Shown here in pieces: positions 55,721-64,000 of a stretch of 64,000 nt of DNA. The stretch comes from Nitrosomonas sp. (GTDB taxonomy: Bacteria; Pseudomonadota; Gammaproteobacteria; Burkholderiales; Nitrosomonadaceae): assembly GCF_020852615.1 (NCBI RefSeq), contig NZ_JADZAJ010000041.1:1-64000 (forward strand), in the 5' to 3' direction. Under the pieces are notes generated by a model. The model saw only the letters and a list, made by a program, of their open reading frames with translations, did no database searches and was not told where the DNA came from. Numbering within the stretch: the first letter of the stretch is position 1; each line of letters starts with the position of its first letter. The position numbers and the translations under genes are program-made.

Positions 55721-56830
55721 TCAGTGCCCTTGAGGTTCGCCTGTGGAGGCTGTCTTCGCGTTCGACGCACTGGCTTGCTTGCAACTCTGTGCAAGCTGCC
55801 CTGCAAATTCGGCCAACTGTTCCCGAATTCGCCGACCCCGCGCTTCCTCGCCCGCAAACGGCTTGCTGAACATCAGCCCAACCATTTCCTTGATGCGCTC
55901 CTCTCGTTGCGGATCACCCCCTTCGACTCCGGCATGAACGTGATAGGCGTGCCGCTGGTTCAAGGTTTCTGCCAGATCCCGATCCAGGGTCTGGCCTGCC
56001 AGAACGTAGCCAAGTTTATGCTGGTACTGTCGACTGATATCGCAGATCTGTAGCAGATCGATGTCGCCCAGGCCCTTGAGCAGGCCGTTGCGGCCAAAGG
56101 TATTGAGATCGGCCAGGGTCTCCGAGAGCTTGCCGCTGCCGATGGGTGCCGGGCCGTGGCCCTGGCATTGTTCGATGATGTGCTGCTCGATGCGCGCCGA
56201 GAGCACGAAGCGCACGTACCACGGATCAAAGTAGTGCAGGGGTAATTTCTCTGGTAATGCTCGCCAGGCTTCGCTCATGGGGATTTTGACGCCCATCGGT
56301 GCGCGCAGATCAATGCGCCAGTTTGCCGTGTCAATCTCGTCGACAAATTGCGTCAAGAAGACCTCGTCGGCAACGATGGCCTGCAGGCATTCGAATAGGT
56401 GGGCAGGCGTCTCGAAGCCCAGTGATGCGATACGCAACCCGGTGGAACCCAACAACTGCTGCAACTCCGCGAGGGCATGTTCGATCTCGACGACCGACGC
56501 GGGCGGGCGCCGCCCGGTATGTTCAAAGATGGCCATCGGTGAGAGCGCCAGATGGCTTTCGCGGTCGCTCCAGTCGCGCACGAAGGCGCAGAAGATCTTG
56601 AAGGCGAGCGCATCGACGGCCCGTTTGGTGTTCGTCTGCCGATGCTTGAAGGCCTGGATCAGGCTGTTGTCGAGCACGAGGTAGATGGGCCCCTGCAATT
56701 CGTAGGCCGAGGCATAGCGCGAGCCGAACCACAAGGTCAGATCGAAGCAGCGCAGAATCGCACCATCGTCGAGTCTTTGCAAAGCGGTGCGCAGCCGGTC
56801 GGCCAGCCGCTGATGTTTCTTGTTCGTCAT
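55721..56830 (-). CDS. Unrecognised 369-residue protein of the accessory operon
   Basis: A soluble protein with no family I can name. The N-terminal half has DLTLWFGSRYASAYELQGPI, then IYLVLDNSLIQAF and AFKIFCAFVRDWSDRESHLA. The middle has LHYFDPWYVRFVLSARIEQH and the C-terminal part is helical (REERIKEMVGLMFSKPF). LVLDNSLIQAF is faintly like the first strand of PIN-type nucleases, but the acidic set is not clear. Its ATG overlaps the stop of the PaaK-like gene by four bases, so it belongs to the same operon as the ligase and the secretion genes. Confidence 0.7.
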   Translation of the reverse strand: MTNKKHQRLADRLRTALQRLDDGAILRCFDLTLWFGSRYASAYELQGPIYLVLDNSLIQAFKHRQTNTKRAVDALAFKIFCAFVRDWSDRESHLALSPMAIFEHTGRRPPASVVEIEHALAELQQLLGSTGLRIASLGFETPAHLFECLQAIVADEVFLTQFVDEIDTANWRIDLRAPMGVKIPMSEAWRALPEKLPLHYFDPWYVRFVLSARIEQHIIEQCQGHGPAPIGSGKLSETLADLNTFGRNGLLKGLGDIDLLQICDISRQYQHKLGYVLAGQTLDRDLAETLNQRHAYHVHAGVEGGDPQREERIKEMVGLMFSKPFAGEEARGRRIREQLAEFAGQLAQSCKQASASNAKTASTGEPQGH

Positions 56831-58197
56831 GCTTTTTCCCCACTGTCTGGGATCGAGGAAGTGAATTCCTCGAACTTGCCGCTGGCCAACAAGGGCAAGG
56901 GGATCTCACGAAGCTCCCAAGCCCAGCGGTAGGCATGGCCCAACATCTGATCCAGTGTTGCCTGCAATTTCTGCAGTTGTTCGGAGCTTGGCGCGGGTGC
57001 GCACACCAATCGTGCCGTGATGGCGTCCGCAGCGGTCTGCTCGAACTGGTACTGGCGTATTTGCGGGATGGCGTTCAGCATTCGCTTGGTGTCTAATACC
57101 GGCCAGAACAGCTTGCCCTCGGGGTTCATGGCCATGTTGCGGGTGCGTCCCATGACCCGGCGCAGGGTAGGCAACCCCCGGCCGCAGGAACAGGCGGGGC
57201 CGACCTCGGCCCAGTCATGTAGCGCATAGCGAATCAACGGCATGGCGAAGTTGTGCAGATCGGTCACCACCACTTGGCCGATTTCGCCTTCCCGGCAGGG
57301 TTGCCCCATCTTATTGAGCATCTCGACCAGTAAATGTTCGGATTGCACGTGCAACAGGCCGCTGTCCGGACATTGCAGGGCGATAACGCCGATCTCTTGG
57401 GCGCTGTAGAGATCGGTCAGTGGCATGCCCAAGACTTGCTGGCACTGTTCGCGCAGTGCCGGGGTGACCGCGCCGCTGATGGTGCGCACCTCGCGCAGGC
57501 GCGGCAGGGTGACGGCCTCATGGCGCATGTGCGTCAGCAAAGCATCCAGGTTGGCCGGATAGGTGAGCAGGATGTCGGGATTGACGCCCTGCAACCAGCG
57601 TGACTGGACTTGCACATCGGTCGAAATCGGCAAGTGCCAGGCCGGGCCGCTGCGTAAGATGCCGCCCCATCGCTCGGGCTTGGTGGAATCCACCGGCTGC
57701 GGAAACTGGCGGATGATGGCCATCGTGGCAGAGAGATCACGCCGATGCCAGAGATGGTCGCGCAGCGTGGCCGCTTGCCAGAAGAGCTGGGTGAGCGCCG
57801 TGCGCCGCACCGTCACGGGTTCAGCCGTCGACCCGCCTGTCGCAATGTCGAATGTCTTGCCGTGGGCGCGCGGATAGGTGGCAGCCCGTATGGCATCGGC
57901 GTGCGTTTGCAGATCTGTGCGGGTCAGCAGCGGAATGTCGTGCCAATTGGCCAGACCGTTGGGAAGCCGCTCGCGATAGAAGGCGCAGTGGCGACGCGCA
58001 TGGTCGAGCAGCACACCCAGTTGTCGATTCTGTTGCTTGCGCAAGGCCCCAGCCGACAACCACTGTGTGCTTTCCATCTGGAACAGCAAGGCCAGCACGG
58101 CGGCATCGCGCGCACCGACCACCGCTGGCCAGTGGACGCTCGGCACCTGGCTGGGCAGCGCGCCGGTCAGCGTCGACTGCCGTGGGACATCATTCAT
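56827..58197 (-). CDS. PaaK/CapK-like adenylate-forming enzyme
   Basis: A 456-residue member of the phenylacetate-CoA ligase/CapK branch of ANL enzymes. It has RRHCAFYRERLP near the N-terminus and the phosphate loop FDIATGGSTAEPVTVRR at about 116-132. YSAQEIGVIALQCP binds the adenylate, and VVTDLHNFAMPLIRYALHDW is the central block. Next is CSCGRGLPTLRRVMGRTRNM with GR-D/N-like hinge residues. Such enzymes activate an acid as an acyl-AMP or thioester; CapK relatives work in surface-polymer or natural-product pathways. The substrate is unknown. It overlaps the HlyD gene and the next gene by four bases each. Confidence 0.85.
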   Translation of the reverse strand: MNDVPRQSTLTGALPSQVPSVHWPAVVGARDAAVLALLFQMESTQWLSAGALRKQQNRQLGVLLDHARRHCAFYRERLPNGLANWHDIPLLTRTDLQTHADAIRAATYPRAHGKTFDIATGGSTAEPVTVRRTALTQLFWQAATLRDHLWHRRDLSATMAIIRQFPQPVDSTKPERWGGILRSGPAWHLPISTDVQVQSRWLQGVNPDILLTYPANLDALLTHMRHEAVTLPRLREVRTISGAVTPALREQCQQVLGMPLTDLYSAQEIGVIALQCPDSGLLHVQSEHLLVEMLNKMGQPCREGEIGQVVVTDLHNFAMPLIRYALHDWAEVGPACSCGRGLPTLRRVMGRTRNMAMNPEGKLFWPVLDTKRMLNAIPQIRQYQFEQTAADAITARLVCAPAPSSEQLQKLQATLDQMLGHAYRWAWELREIPLPLLASGKFEEFTSSIPDSGEKA

Positions 58198-59561
58198 CGC
58201 TCCCGGCCAGCCTCGTGCCAGGCCTTTTTCACGGGCGACAGCAGATATTCCGCCACCGTGCGGTCGCCCAGCAGGATTTCCGCCGTGGTCTGCATGCCAA
58301 CCGACAGCGGGTATTTCACACCATCCGTTTCCAGCGCGCTGGCATCGAGCGTCACCAGCGCCTTGTAGCGCAGCGGACGTTGCCCGGCGCCTTGCAGGCC
58401 CTTGTCGCGGGCTTCTTCTTCGCTCTGGGCATCGGCGCTCACGTGTTCGACGGTGCCTTGTCCCATGCCGTATTTCTGGAAGGTGTAGGCGGCAAACTTG
58501 AGCTTGACCGGCTGACCCGGTCGCACGAAGCCGATGTCCTCGTTCGACACCCAGACCTCGGCCTTGAGCTTTTCTTCTTGGGGCACGAGGCTGGCCAGCA
58601 CGGTACCAGATTGCACCACGGTGCCGGAGGTGTGCGTGGCTAGATCCTTGATCACGCCGTCCTGCGGAGCTTTCAATTCCAGGAGTTCGCGCCGGTGTTG
58701 CTGCTTCTCCTGTTCCCTGGACAGTTTGTCGAGCTGCGCTTGGGCCTCATTGCGCTCGGCGTGCAACTGCCGCAGATAATCGGCCTTGATCTGCTTCAAC
58801 TTCTTCTGCGACTGGTCGATGCTGGCCTGGGCAGAGGCGATCAGGTGGCCTTGTGTGGCCAGCTCCTGCTCCTTCTCGATGCGCTCGCGGCGTTTGTCCG
58901 AACCCATCAAGCCACCGGCGAAGCCCTCCTTGACCAGTTTCTCGTATGCCTTGTCCTGCTCGCGGTAGTGGGGCAACACGGCTTCCAGGCGTGTCTTCTG
59001 CTGGCGAGCTGCGGCCAGTTCCTGTTGCGCCTTGACCAAACGGCTGTGTTCCTCGGCGAGCGCTGCTGCCAGAGCATCGCGGTTGGCCTGGTACTGAGCG
59101 GCGGTTTCTCGCAGAAGTGCTGAGGGAGCCTGAATGTCCGGCTGAAAGGGTATGCCGCCAAGCTCGGCGTCGATGCGGGCCAGCTGAAGGCGTTTGCGGA
59201 CGTATTCGGTGGTGATGGCGTCCAGATCGGTGTTGGTGATCAGCGCATCCATGCGCATCAGGGTCTGTCCGGCGCGCACGGTTTCGCCCTCGCGCACCAG
59301 GATTTCCTTGACGATACCCGCTTCCGAGGGCTGCACGATCTTGAGGTAGCTGGCCGGTACCAGCTTGCCGTCGGCCATCGCCACGATATCCAACCGTCCC
59401 AGCAGCGCCCAAACGATGAGAAAGGCGACCAGTGCTAGGATGGCCCACAGCACCCGCCGCCCCTGCGGGTGCGGCGCGCTGTGCTGCAAACGAATCAGCG
59501 GCGGATGGAAATCCTGATGATCGCTGTGGGCGTGTTGGATGAGGGACTTCAATGAAGGCAT
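58194..59561 (-). CDS. HlyD-family type I secretion adaptor
   Basis: A 455-residue membrane-fusion protein. It has one N-terminal transmembrane helix (VLWAILALVAFLIVWALLG), a lipoyl half (IVQPSEAGIVKEILVREGET), and a long alpha-hairpin coiled coil rich in Gln, Lys and Glu at about 150-290. The second lipoyl half (ELKAPQDGVIKDLATHTSGT) and beta-barrel (EVWVSNEDIGFVRPGQPVKL) follow. It links an inner-membrane ABC exporter to TolC. The ABC ATPase is not in the window and may lie to the right of the RTX gene. It overlaps the glycosyltransferase end by 13 bases. Confidence 0.92.
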   Translation of the reverse strand: MPSLKSLIQHAHSDHQDFHPPLIRLQHSAPHPQGRRVLWAILALVAFLIVWALLGRLDIVAMADGKLVPASYLKIVQPSEAGIVKEILVREGETVRAGQTLMRMDALITNTDLDAITTEYVRKRLQLARIDAELGGIPFQPDIQAPSALLRETAAQYQANRDALAAALAEEHSRLVKAQQELAAARQQKTRLEAVLPHYREQDKAYEKLVKEGFAGGLMGSDKRRERIEKEQELATQGHLIASAQASIDQSQKKLKQIKADYLRQLHAERNEAQAQLDKLSREQEKQQHRRELLELKAPQDGVIKDLATHTSGTVVQSGTVLASLVPQEEKLKAEVWVSNEDIGFVRPGQPVKLKFAAYTFQKYGMGQGTVEHVSADAQSEEEARDKGLQGAGQRPLRYKALVTLDASALETDGVKYPLSVGMQTTAEILLGDRTVAEYLLSPVKKAWHEAGRER

Positions 59562-60805
59562 GCCGGGGGGCTCTCTTGGGGTTCTTGGGTCTTCCAGGTG
59601 CTGTCAGTGTTCCAGCCATCGAGAAACGTGCGTTCGATGAGGAACAGGCTTTGTTCGATGGTCTGGCTGGGCGAGTAATCGGCGTGGCGACTCCGGAACG
59701 AACGGGCAGCCTGCCGATACGCGGGGTTGCCGAGCAGTTCCTGCAGTGACGCGGTGACGCTGGCCGCATCGATCCGGCCACCGAGCAATTTGCCTGCCCC
59801 CAGAGCCTCCACCCGATGGGCAAAAAGCGCCTGCTCGACATGCCGGGGCCGCATCGCCAAGGGCACACCAGCCAGCAAGGCCTGAGTCGTGAAGCCGCTG
59901 TTGCCATAGCTGACGGCCAACTGTGCATCAGGCAGCAGCGAGGGCAGATCGACCGGTGCCAGCGCAATGCGCAAACACCGCGTGGCGCAACGCTTCGCCA
60001 TCTCGGGCTTCATGCCGGGCGCGATGCACAGCACCTCGGCATCCAGCCGGGCGAGCGCCTGCATGATCGATTCGAAGCCCGGTACGGCGGGTCGCAGGTA
60101 GGCCAGCACGCGTGAGCTTTCCTTGCTTTGCCAGCCAACACGCAAGGCTTGGGGCACCGAGACGATGGGCCCGACATAGCGCCCATCCGGACGCGCTCCG
60201 TAGTGGTCAAGCTCGCCAAAGGTGTCCAGGATGTCGTGCGCGCCAAACAAGTCGCGCACACGCACCGTCTTGGTGTGGCCCAACGCCTTCTGCGCAGAGT
60301 CCAGTACATGGTCAAGCCTGGTCTCAGCCGTGGTGAGCGCCTGATCGGCTACCGCATCCCAAGGCCGAATCGAGGGCCAGGGGGACACGGAGGGTGGAAT
60401 TGCAAAGCCATTGCCGATGGACAGATACGGGATTTCGGCGAGCCGTGCCGCCAGCAAGGCCGTCGGCGCATGGTCGGCGACCAGCACATCCGGGCGTACC
60501 AACGAAAACACCCCCTGCCAGGCGTTCAGCCGAGCAGCCACATCCCGCGCATCCGCAAACCCGCTGACGTGTAGTACGTCGGCATAGTTCACCGGTGGGC
60601 GGCTGCCTGTACCCGCCTGCGGGGTCAGCGGCGCGGGCAACACGGTGATGCCGGGCGCAAGCCGCTGTCCGACCGGTAGCCGAACGTCCTTGAGCGCCAG
60701 TGTCGCCTCGTGCCCACGCGCCACGAGCCCTTCGGCCAACCGCAGGCACTGGGCGAGGTGCCCGAAGGCCTCACCCAGTGCCCACACGATCAGGACGCGC
60801 GCCAT
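59549..60805 (-). CDS. MGT/UGT-like glycosyltransferase
   Basis: A 418-residue GT-B glycosyltransferase of the GT1/MGT type. The N-terminal domain opens ARVLIVWALGEAFGHLAQCL, with the Gly-His acceptor-side loop. VADHAPTALLAARLAEIPYL closes the first domain. The nucleotide-sugar domain has YLRPAVPGFESIMQALA and the donor motif AVSYGNSGFTTQALLAGVPL, a variant of the HGGxGT signature with Asn replacing the His/Gly pair. ATG 60805 (MARVLIVW) is the natural start; a longer in-frame opening runs into the RTX gene. It lies 16 bases after that gene and overlaps hlyD. Confidence 0.85.
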   Translation of the reverse strand: MARVLIVWALGEAFGHLAQCLRLAEGLVARGHEATLALKDVRLPVGQRLAPGITVLPAPLTPQAGTGSRPPVNYADVLHVSGFADARDVAARLNAWQGVFSLVRPDVLVADHAPTALLAARLAEIPYLSIGNGFAIPPSVSPWPSIRPWDAVADQALTTAETRLDHVLDSAQKALGHTKTVRVRDLFGAHDILDTFGELDHYGARPDGRYVGPIVSVPQALRVGWQSKESSRVLAYLRPAVPGFESIMQALARLDAEVLCIAPGMKPEMAKRCATRCLRIALAPVDLPSLLPDAQLAVSYGNSGFTTQALLAGVPLAMRPRHVEQALFAHRVEALGAGKLLGGRIDAASVTASLQELLGNPAYRQAARSFRSRHADYSPSQTIEQSLFLIERTFLDGWNTDSTWKTQEPQESPPACLH

Positions 60806-60821
60806 CGGCAGGGGTGACGGC

Positions 60822-63800
60822 TTACCATGACAGCTTGCCCACCCCTTCTTTGATGCCGCTAAAGCCCTTGAGCTGGGTGCCCGTATCGCAGGCGGCCAGC
60901 GACATGGCATCGACGCCGCCGCGTGCGCCGTGGGCACCGCCCTGCATCCAGCCAGCCAATCCGGAGAGATCGGCCCCCTGGTTGGCGTGGCTCCACGCAG
61001 GCGCGCTCTGGCGTTCTGCATCGAGCCGGTTCAGAGCATGGGTCAATTCGGCCCAGTGGCGCTCCACATCGTGGTTGCCCTGGCCTTGACCCGCCTGCTC
61101 GGATGCCTGTTGTTGCTCGCCCCATTGCTCGAACCAGCGGCGATCCAGCGCAGGCAAGGCAGAATGGTGCGGCTGGTCGGACTTGTCGTCGCGCTTGAAG
61201 CCGTCCAGGAAACGCCCCAAGGGGTCATCATCACGGTCGCCGCCGTGTTTGCGATCCGGGTGTCCCGGCGAGGTGCCCGCACCGTCGTTGATGTCGCCAC
61301 TGTGTCCGGGGGGCGGCGCATCCGCGCCGTTGCCCACACCTTCGTTGCCGTGACTAGCGGTCGGTACCACCGTCTTGCTGCCAAAGCTCACCCTAAAGTC
61401 ATCCGAGGCGGTCGAGCACTCGCCATGGCCATCGCTGGCGGTGACACGCACATCGATGCTGCTCTTGGCATTGGCCGGGGCGGTGCCGCTGAAGATCTGC
61501 ATCGCAGCGTCGAACTTGAGCCAGCTCGGCAGTGGCTTGCCGTTGGACAAAGTGGCCGTGTAGCTCAGCGTGTCGTTGCGGTCGGCGTCACGGAAGCTGT
61601 CTGCGGGCATCTGCCACGAGAATGCCTTGCTCTTGGCCAGTTGAACATCGGAGAGGCAGCGCACCAGATCCGGCGTGTCGTTGGTGCCCTGTACGGTTAC
61701 CGTCAATGCACCGCTGCTGCGCTGTGTGCCGTCGCTGGCCAGGTAGTTGAAGGTTTCCGTGACCGTCTCGCCCGCGCTCAAGCCCTGCACCTTGGACGAG
61801 CAATCGTCGAGCACATAGGCGTAGGTGCCGTTGGACAACAGGGTCAGCACACCGTATTCGCCGCGCCGGATACCGGGGTTGGCTACTGAGAGGCGTTCAC
61901 CTTCCGGATCGCGGTCGTTGGCCAGCACATTGCCCCAGGTGAAGAGCTTGCGATCCTCGATCAGATTGGCCGTATCCGGCGTGGTGACCGGTGCCTGGTT
62001 GCCGCCGCCCGATTCGACCGCCAGGGTGAAGCTCTGGCTGGCCGCAGCACCCGCCAGATCGGTGGCGGTGACCCGCAGGGCATAGTTGCCTGCCGAGGCC
62101 GGGGTGCCGCTGAAGGTGCCGGTGGCCGTGTCGAAGGCGAGCCATGTGGGCAGCGCGCTGCCGTCGGACAAAGTGGCCGAGTAGGTGAGCGCATCGCCCA
62201 CGTCGACGTCACGGAAACTGTCTGTGGGTAGCGTGAAGCTGAAGGCGCTGTCTTCGAGGGCACGCAGGTCTGACAGGAGTGTGCCAACTTCGGGTGCGTC
62301 ATTGGTGTTTTGCACCGTGACGTGGAAGCTGTGCAGGCTCGATGCGCCCAGTGTGTCCATGCCTTGCACGATGACGTCGAACTCGCCTACGTCGTCGTTG
62401 TCCGGTGTGCCGAACAGGGTGCGCGTGGCGGTGTCGTACTGCAGCCAGTCTGGCAGCGTCGTGTAACCAGAGACAGTAACCCGAGTCAGGATGTCGTCGC
62501 CATCGGCGTCAATGAAGAGGTCGTCGGGTAGCACCAGACTGAAGGCTGCATCTTCGAGCACCACCTGATCGTCGATGGAATTGGCGACTTCCGGTGCGCG
62601 GTTCGTGAACTCGCGCAACGTGACGGCAGTGCCATCGGCAAACTCGAAGGTGTCGATTACCGTGCCGCCGTCCGCGCCAGCCGGGGCGTAGTTGCTCACC
62701 CGCACTACATCGCCATTGGCGCCGTAATGGATGAGCAAGTCGTCGCTGTCGACTTCCAGCTGCACGTCGTCGCGGACAATGCCTTCACCGAAGGTGAGCA
62801 CGTTGCCGATGCCCGCGTCGAGGTCATCCTCAATCACGTCTTCGCCATCGCCCAGGTTGACCACGTAGGCGTCACGCTGAGCACCGCCACGCAAGACATC
62901 GTTGCCCAATCCGCCAGTGAGCACATCTTCACCGTCGCCCGATTCCATGACGTCCTCGCCGTCGTAGCCGTAGAGTCGGTCACCGACGTTGGTGCCAGTG
63001 AGTGCATTGCCACCGCTGTCGCCCTCGACCACGAAAGTCCAGGACACCAGGGTGGCGTAATCCACCGCCGTGCCGTCGGCGAACTCGAAACGTTCGATGG
63101 CGTGGCTACCCAGCACGTTCTGCGGATCGAAGCCGGTCAGACGCACCATGTCGCCATCGTCGCCGTAGGAGATGAGCAGCACATGGCCGCCGTTGCCGTC
63201 AGTCTCGAAGCGCAGGTTGTTGCGCAACTCGTTCGAGTCGATGCCAGGACCGAAGCGCAGCACATTGCCGGCATCTTCCTCAGCCACATCATCGATGGTG
63301 ACGACGCCGTCGCCCAGTTTCACGACGTAGGTGTCGTTGCCACCTTCGCCAGCCAGCCAGTCGCCACCCGGTGTCGCTTCGATCAGGTCGTTGCCGTCGC
63401 CGCCCCAGACACGATCCGTGAGGGTGGTTCCCTTGAGGGAGTTACTTTCTTCCGTACCGACGATATCGAAACCGCGTGTGAGCAGTTCCTCGTAGCCGAT
63501 TTCATCGCCTTCCAGGCCAAAGCGGAAACGCTCCACGGCACGAGGCCCCAGCGGGTTCTGCGGATCGAAGCCCGAGAGACGCACGCGGTTGCCGGTGTTG
63601 TCGAGGTCAAGGATCAGGAAGCCTTCAGCGTCATAAGACAGGCGCACATCATCGAGGGTCGTACCCTCGGGCAGTACCAGCGTGTTGGGTGCATCACCGT
63701 TATCGCTGTCGATGAGAGTGTCGCTGCCTGCATCGGCGTCGATGAGGTAGAGATCACCGCCCGCGCCGCCGCTCATGGTGTCGTCCGCCTCGCGGCCCTC

Positions 63801-64000
63801 GATCCAGTCGGCCAGCGCCGTGCCGGTCAGCACGTCGTCGTTGGGCGTGCCGATGATGCGCACGCCACGCGCCAACAAATCTTCGAACGATAACGTCACG
63901 CCATACCAAGACAGGTTGATTTCCGAAACCGGGGTCTGCATGCCTTCTGCGCGCGGGTCGAAGCCTGCGAAGCGGACTACATCGCCCTCATCATTCAAGC
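60822..64000 (-). CDS. Large RTX/Ig-like secreted protein (5' end beyond window)
   Basis: The C-terminal ~1058 residues of a very large secreted protein. From the right edge there are four blocks of the haemolysin-associated type (GDVVRFAGFDP-like, then F-x-F-x-DG-x-x-x-x-Y/F) mixed with RTX nonapeptide-like repeats (GYDGEDVMESGDGEDVLTGG). Then come three Ig-like modules with LPDWLQYDTATRTLFGTP-type repeats and one VCBS-like module (NLIEDRKLFTWGNVLANDRD). A Gly/Asp/His-rich linker leads to the tail LKGFSGIKEGVGKLSW. This is a type I secretion substrate, exported with the HlyD adaptor and folded by calcium outside; an adhesin or S-layer-like role is inference. Confidence 0.85.
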   Translation of the reverse strand, partial: LNDEGDVVRFAGFDPRAEGMQTPVSEINLSWYGVTLSFEDLLARGVRIIGTPNDDVLTGTALADWIEGREADDTMSGGAGGDLYLIDADAGSDTLIDSDNGDAPNTLVLPEGTTLDDVRLSYDAEGFLILDLDNTGNRVRLSGFDPQNPLGPRAVERFRFGLEGDEIGYEELLTRGFDIVGTEESNSLKGTTLTDRVWGGDGNDLIEATPGGDWLAGEGGNDTYVVKLGDGVVTIDDVAEEDAGNVLRFGPGIDSNELRNNLRFETDGNGGHVLLISYGDDGDMVRLTGFDPQNVLGSHAIERFEFADGTAVDYATLVSWTFVVEGDSGGNALTGTNVGDRLYGYDGEDVMESGDGEDVLTGGLGNDVLRGGAQRDAYVVNLGDGEDVIEDDLDAGIGNVLTFGEGIVRDDVQLEVDSDDLLIHYGANGDVVRVSNYAPAGADGGTVIDTFEFADGTAVTLREFTNRAPEVANSIDDQVVLEDAAFSLVLPDDLFIDADGDDILTRVTVSGYTTLPDWLQYDTATRTLFGTPDNDDVGEFDVIVQGMDTLGASSLHSFHVTVQNTNDAPEVGTLLSDLRALEDSAFSFTLPTDSFRDVDVGDALTYSATLSDGSALPTWLAFDTATGTFSGTPASAGNYALRVTATDLAGAAASQSFTLAVESGGGNQAPVTTPDTANLIEDRKLFTWGNVLANDRDPEGERLSVANPGIRRGEYGVLTLLSNGTYAYVLDDCSSKVQGLSAGETVTETFNYLASDGTQRSSGALTVTVQGTNDTPDLVRCLSDVQLAKSKAFSWQMPADSFRDADRNDTLSYTATLSNGKPLPSWLKFDAAMQIFSGTAPANAKSSIDVRVTASDGHGECSTASDDFRVSFGSKTVVPTASHGNEGVGNGADAPPPGHSGDINDGAGTSPGHPDRKHGGDRDDDPLGRFLDGFKRDDKSDQPHHSALPALDRRWFEQWGEQQQASEQAGQGQGNHDVERHWAELTHALNRLDAERQSAPAWSHANQGADLSGLAGWMQGGAHGARGGVDAMSLAACDTGTQLKGFSGIKEGVGKLSW

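Noticed and set aside
55721-56830. PIN-domain nuclease assignment for the 369-residue protein
   Set aside because: Only one strand-like segment (LVLDNSLIQAF) resembles the fold; the set of conserved acidic residues is not seen.
62727-63893. Long plus-strand open frame of 388 codons opposite the RTX gene
   Set aside because: It is the antisense of Asp/Gly-rich repeats, has no ribosome site and no domain; the minus-strand protein is clearly real.
60822-64000. Tandem repeats resembling an array
   Set aside because: The repeats are protein-coding RTX/Ig units with variable sequence and no spacer structure; no CRISPR array is present in the window.

Overview
The window reads as chromosome of an ammonia-oxidising betaproteobacterium, most likely a Nitrosomonas. 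The left edge carries the N-terminus of AmoC, and the core gene order (ilvB-ilvN-ilvC-psd-pssA-leuA, sbcC/sbcD, glnE, tldD, regB-regA, a MauG/CcpA-type cytochrome c peroxidase) and moderate GC fit that group. The genus is inferred; no rRNA gene is present to confirm it.

Layout. 1-3.6 kb: amoC, a histidine-rich exported protein, and a PepSY protein followed by a PhoP/PhoQ-like two-component pair. 3.7-8.9 kb: tusA, a short palindrome-ended repeat, an AttEFGH/LolCDE-like export operon and a DUF488 gene. 9-11.7 kb: a pchC-pchX-pchF operon for p-cresol methylhydroxylase. 11.8-16.8 kb: ispF, thpR, tsaB, rimI, a family-4 uracil-DNA glycosylase, a decayed pseudogene and a FadL-type porin. 16.9-25.7 kb: sbcC and sbcD on the minus strand, separated by a small lipoprotein, the AmmeMemoRadiSam triad, an excalibur-domain protein and crcB. 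25.9-26.2 kb: tRNA-Pro, tRNA-Arg and tRNA-His. 26.5-38.5 kb: cti, glnE, a YhdP-like protein, a nitrilase-family amidase and tldD. 38.9-46 kb: branched-chain amino acid and phosphatidylethanolamine genes, with a candidate leader peptide before leuA. 46-52.6 kb: a lytic transglycosylase, proS, rppH, a di-haem peroxidase, the longer copy of the repeat, and regB-regA. 52.85-53.07 kb: tRNA-Arg and tRNA-Phe.

Directly after tRNA-Phe the sequence becomes visibly GC-richer and all genes to the right edge (53.4-64.0 kb) lie on the minus strand. They look like one operon with several 4-16 bp junctions: a very large RTX/Ig-like secreted protein (5' end beyond the window), a glycosyltransferase, an HlyD-type type I secretion adaptor, a PaaK/CapK-like adenylating enzyme, and four unrecognised or barely recognised genes. 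One kilobase of it (54.7-55.7 kb) holds three apparent frameshifts. No integrase or transposase is visible. This accessory block is the best candidate for an undescribed system.

Other points worth attention are the repeat pair whose terminal inverted repeats differ in a base-paired way and which both end next to a start codon; the cresol-oxidising operon in a presumed chemolithotroph; the AMMECR1/MEMO/radical-SAM triad; the leuA leader; and the structured upstream region of amoC. Functions are assigned from protein motifs read by eye; no database search was run.
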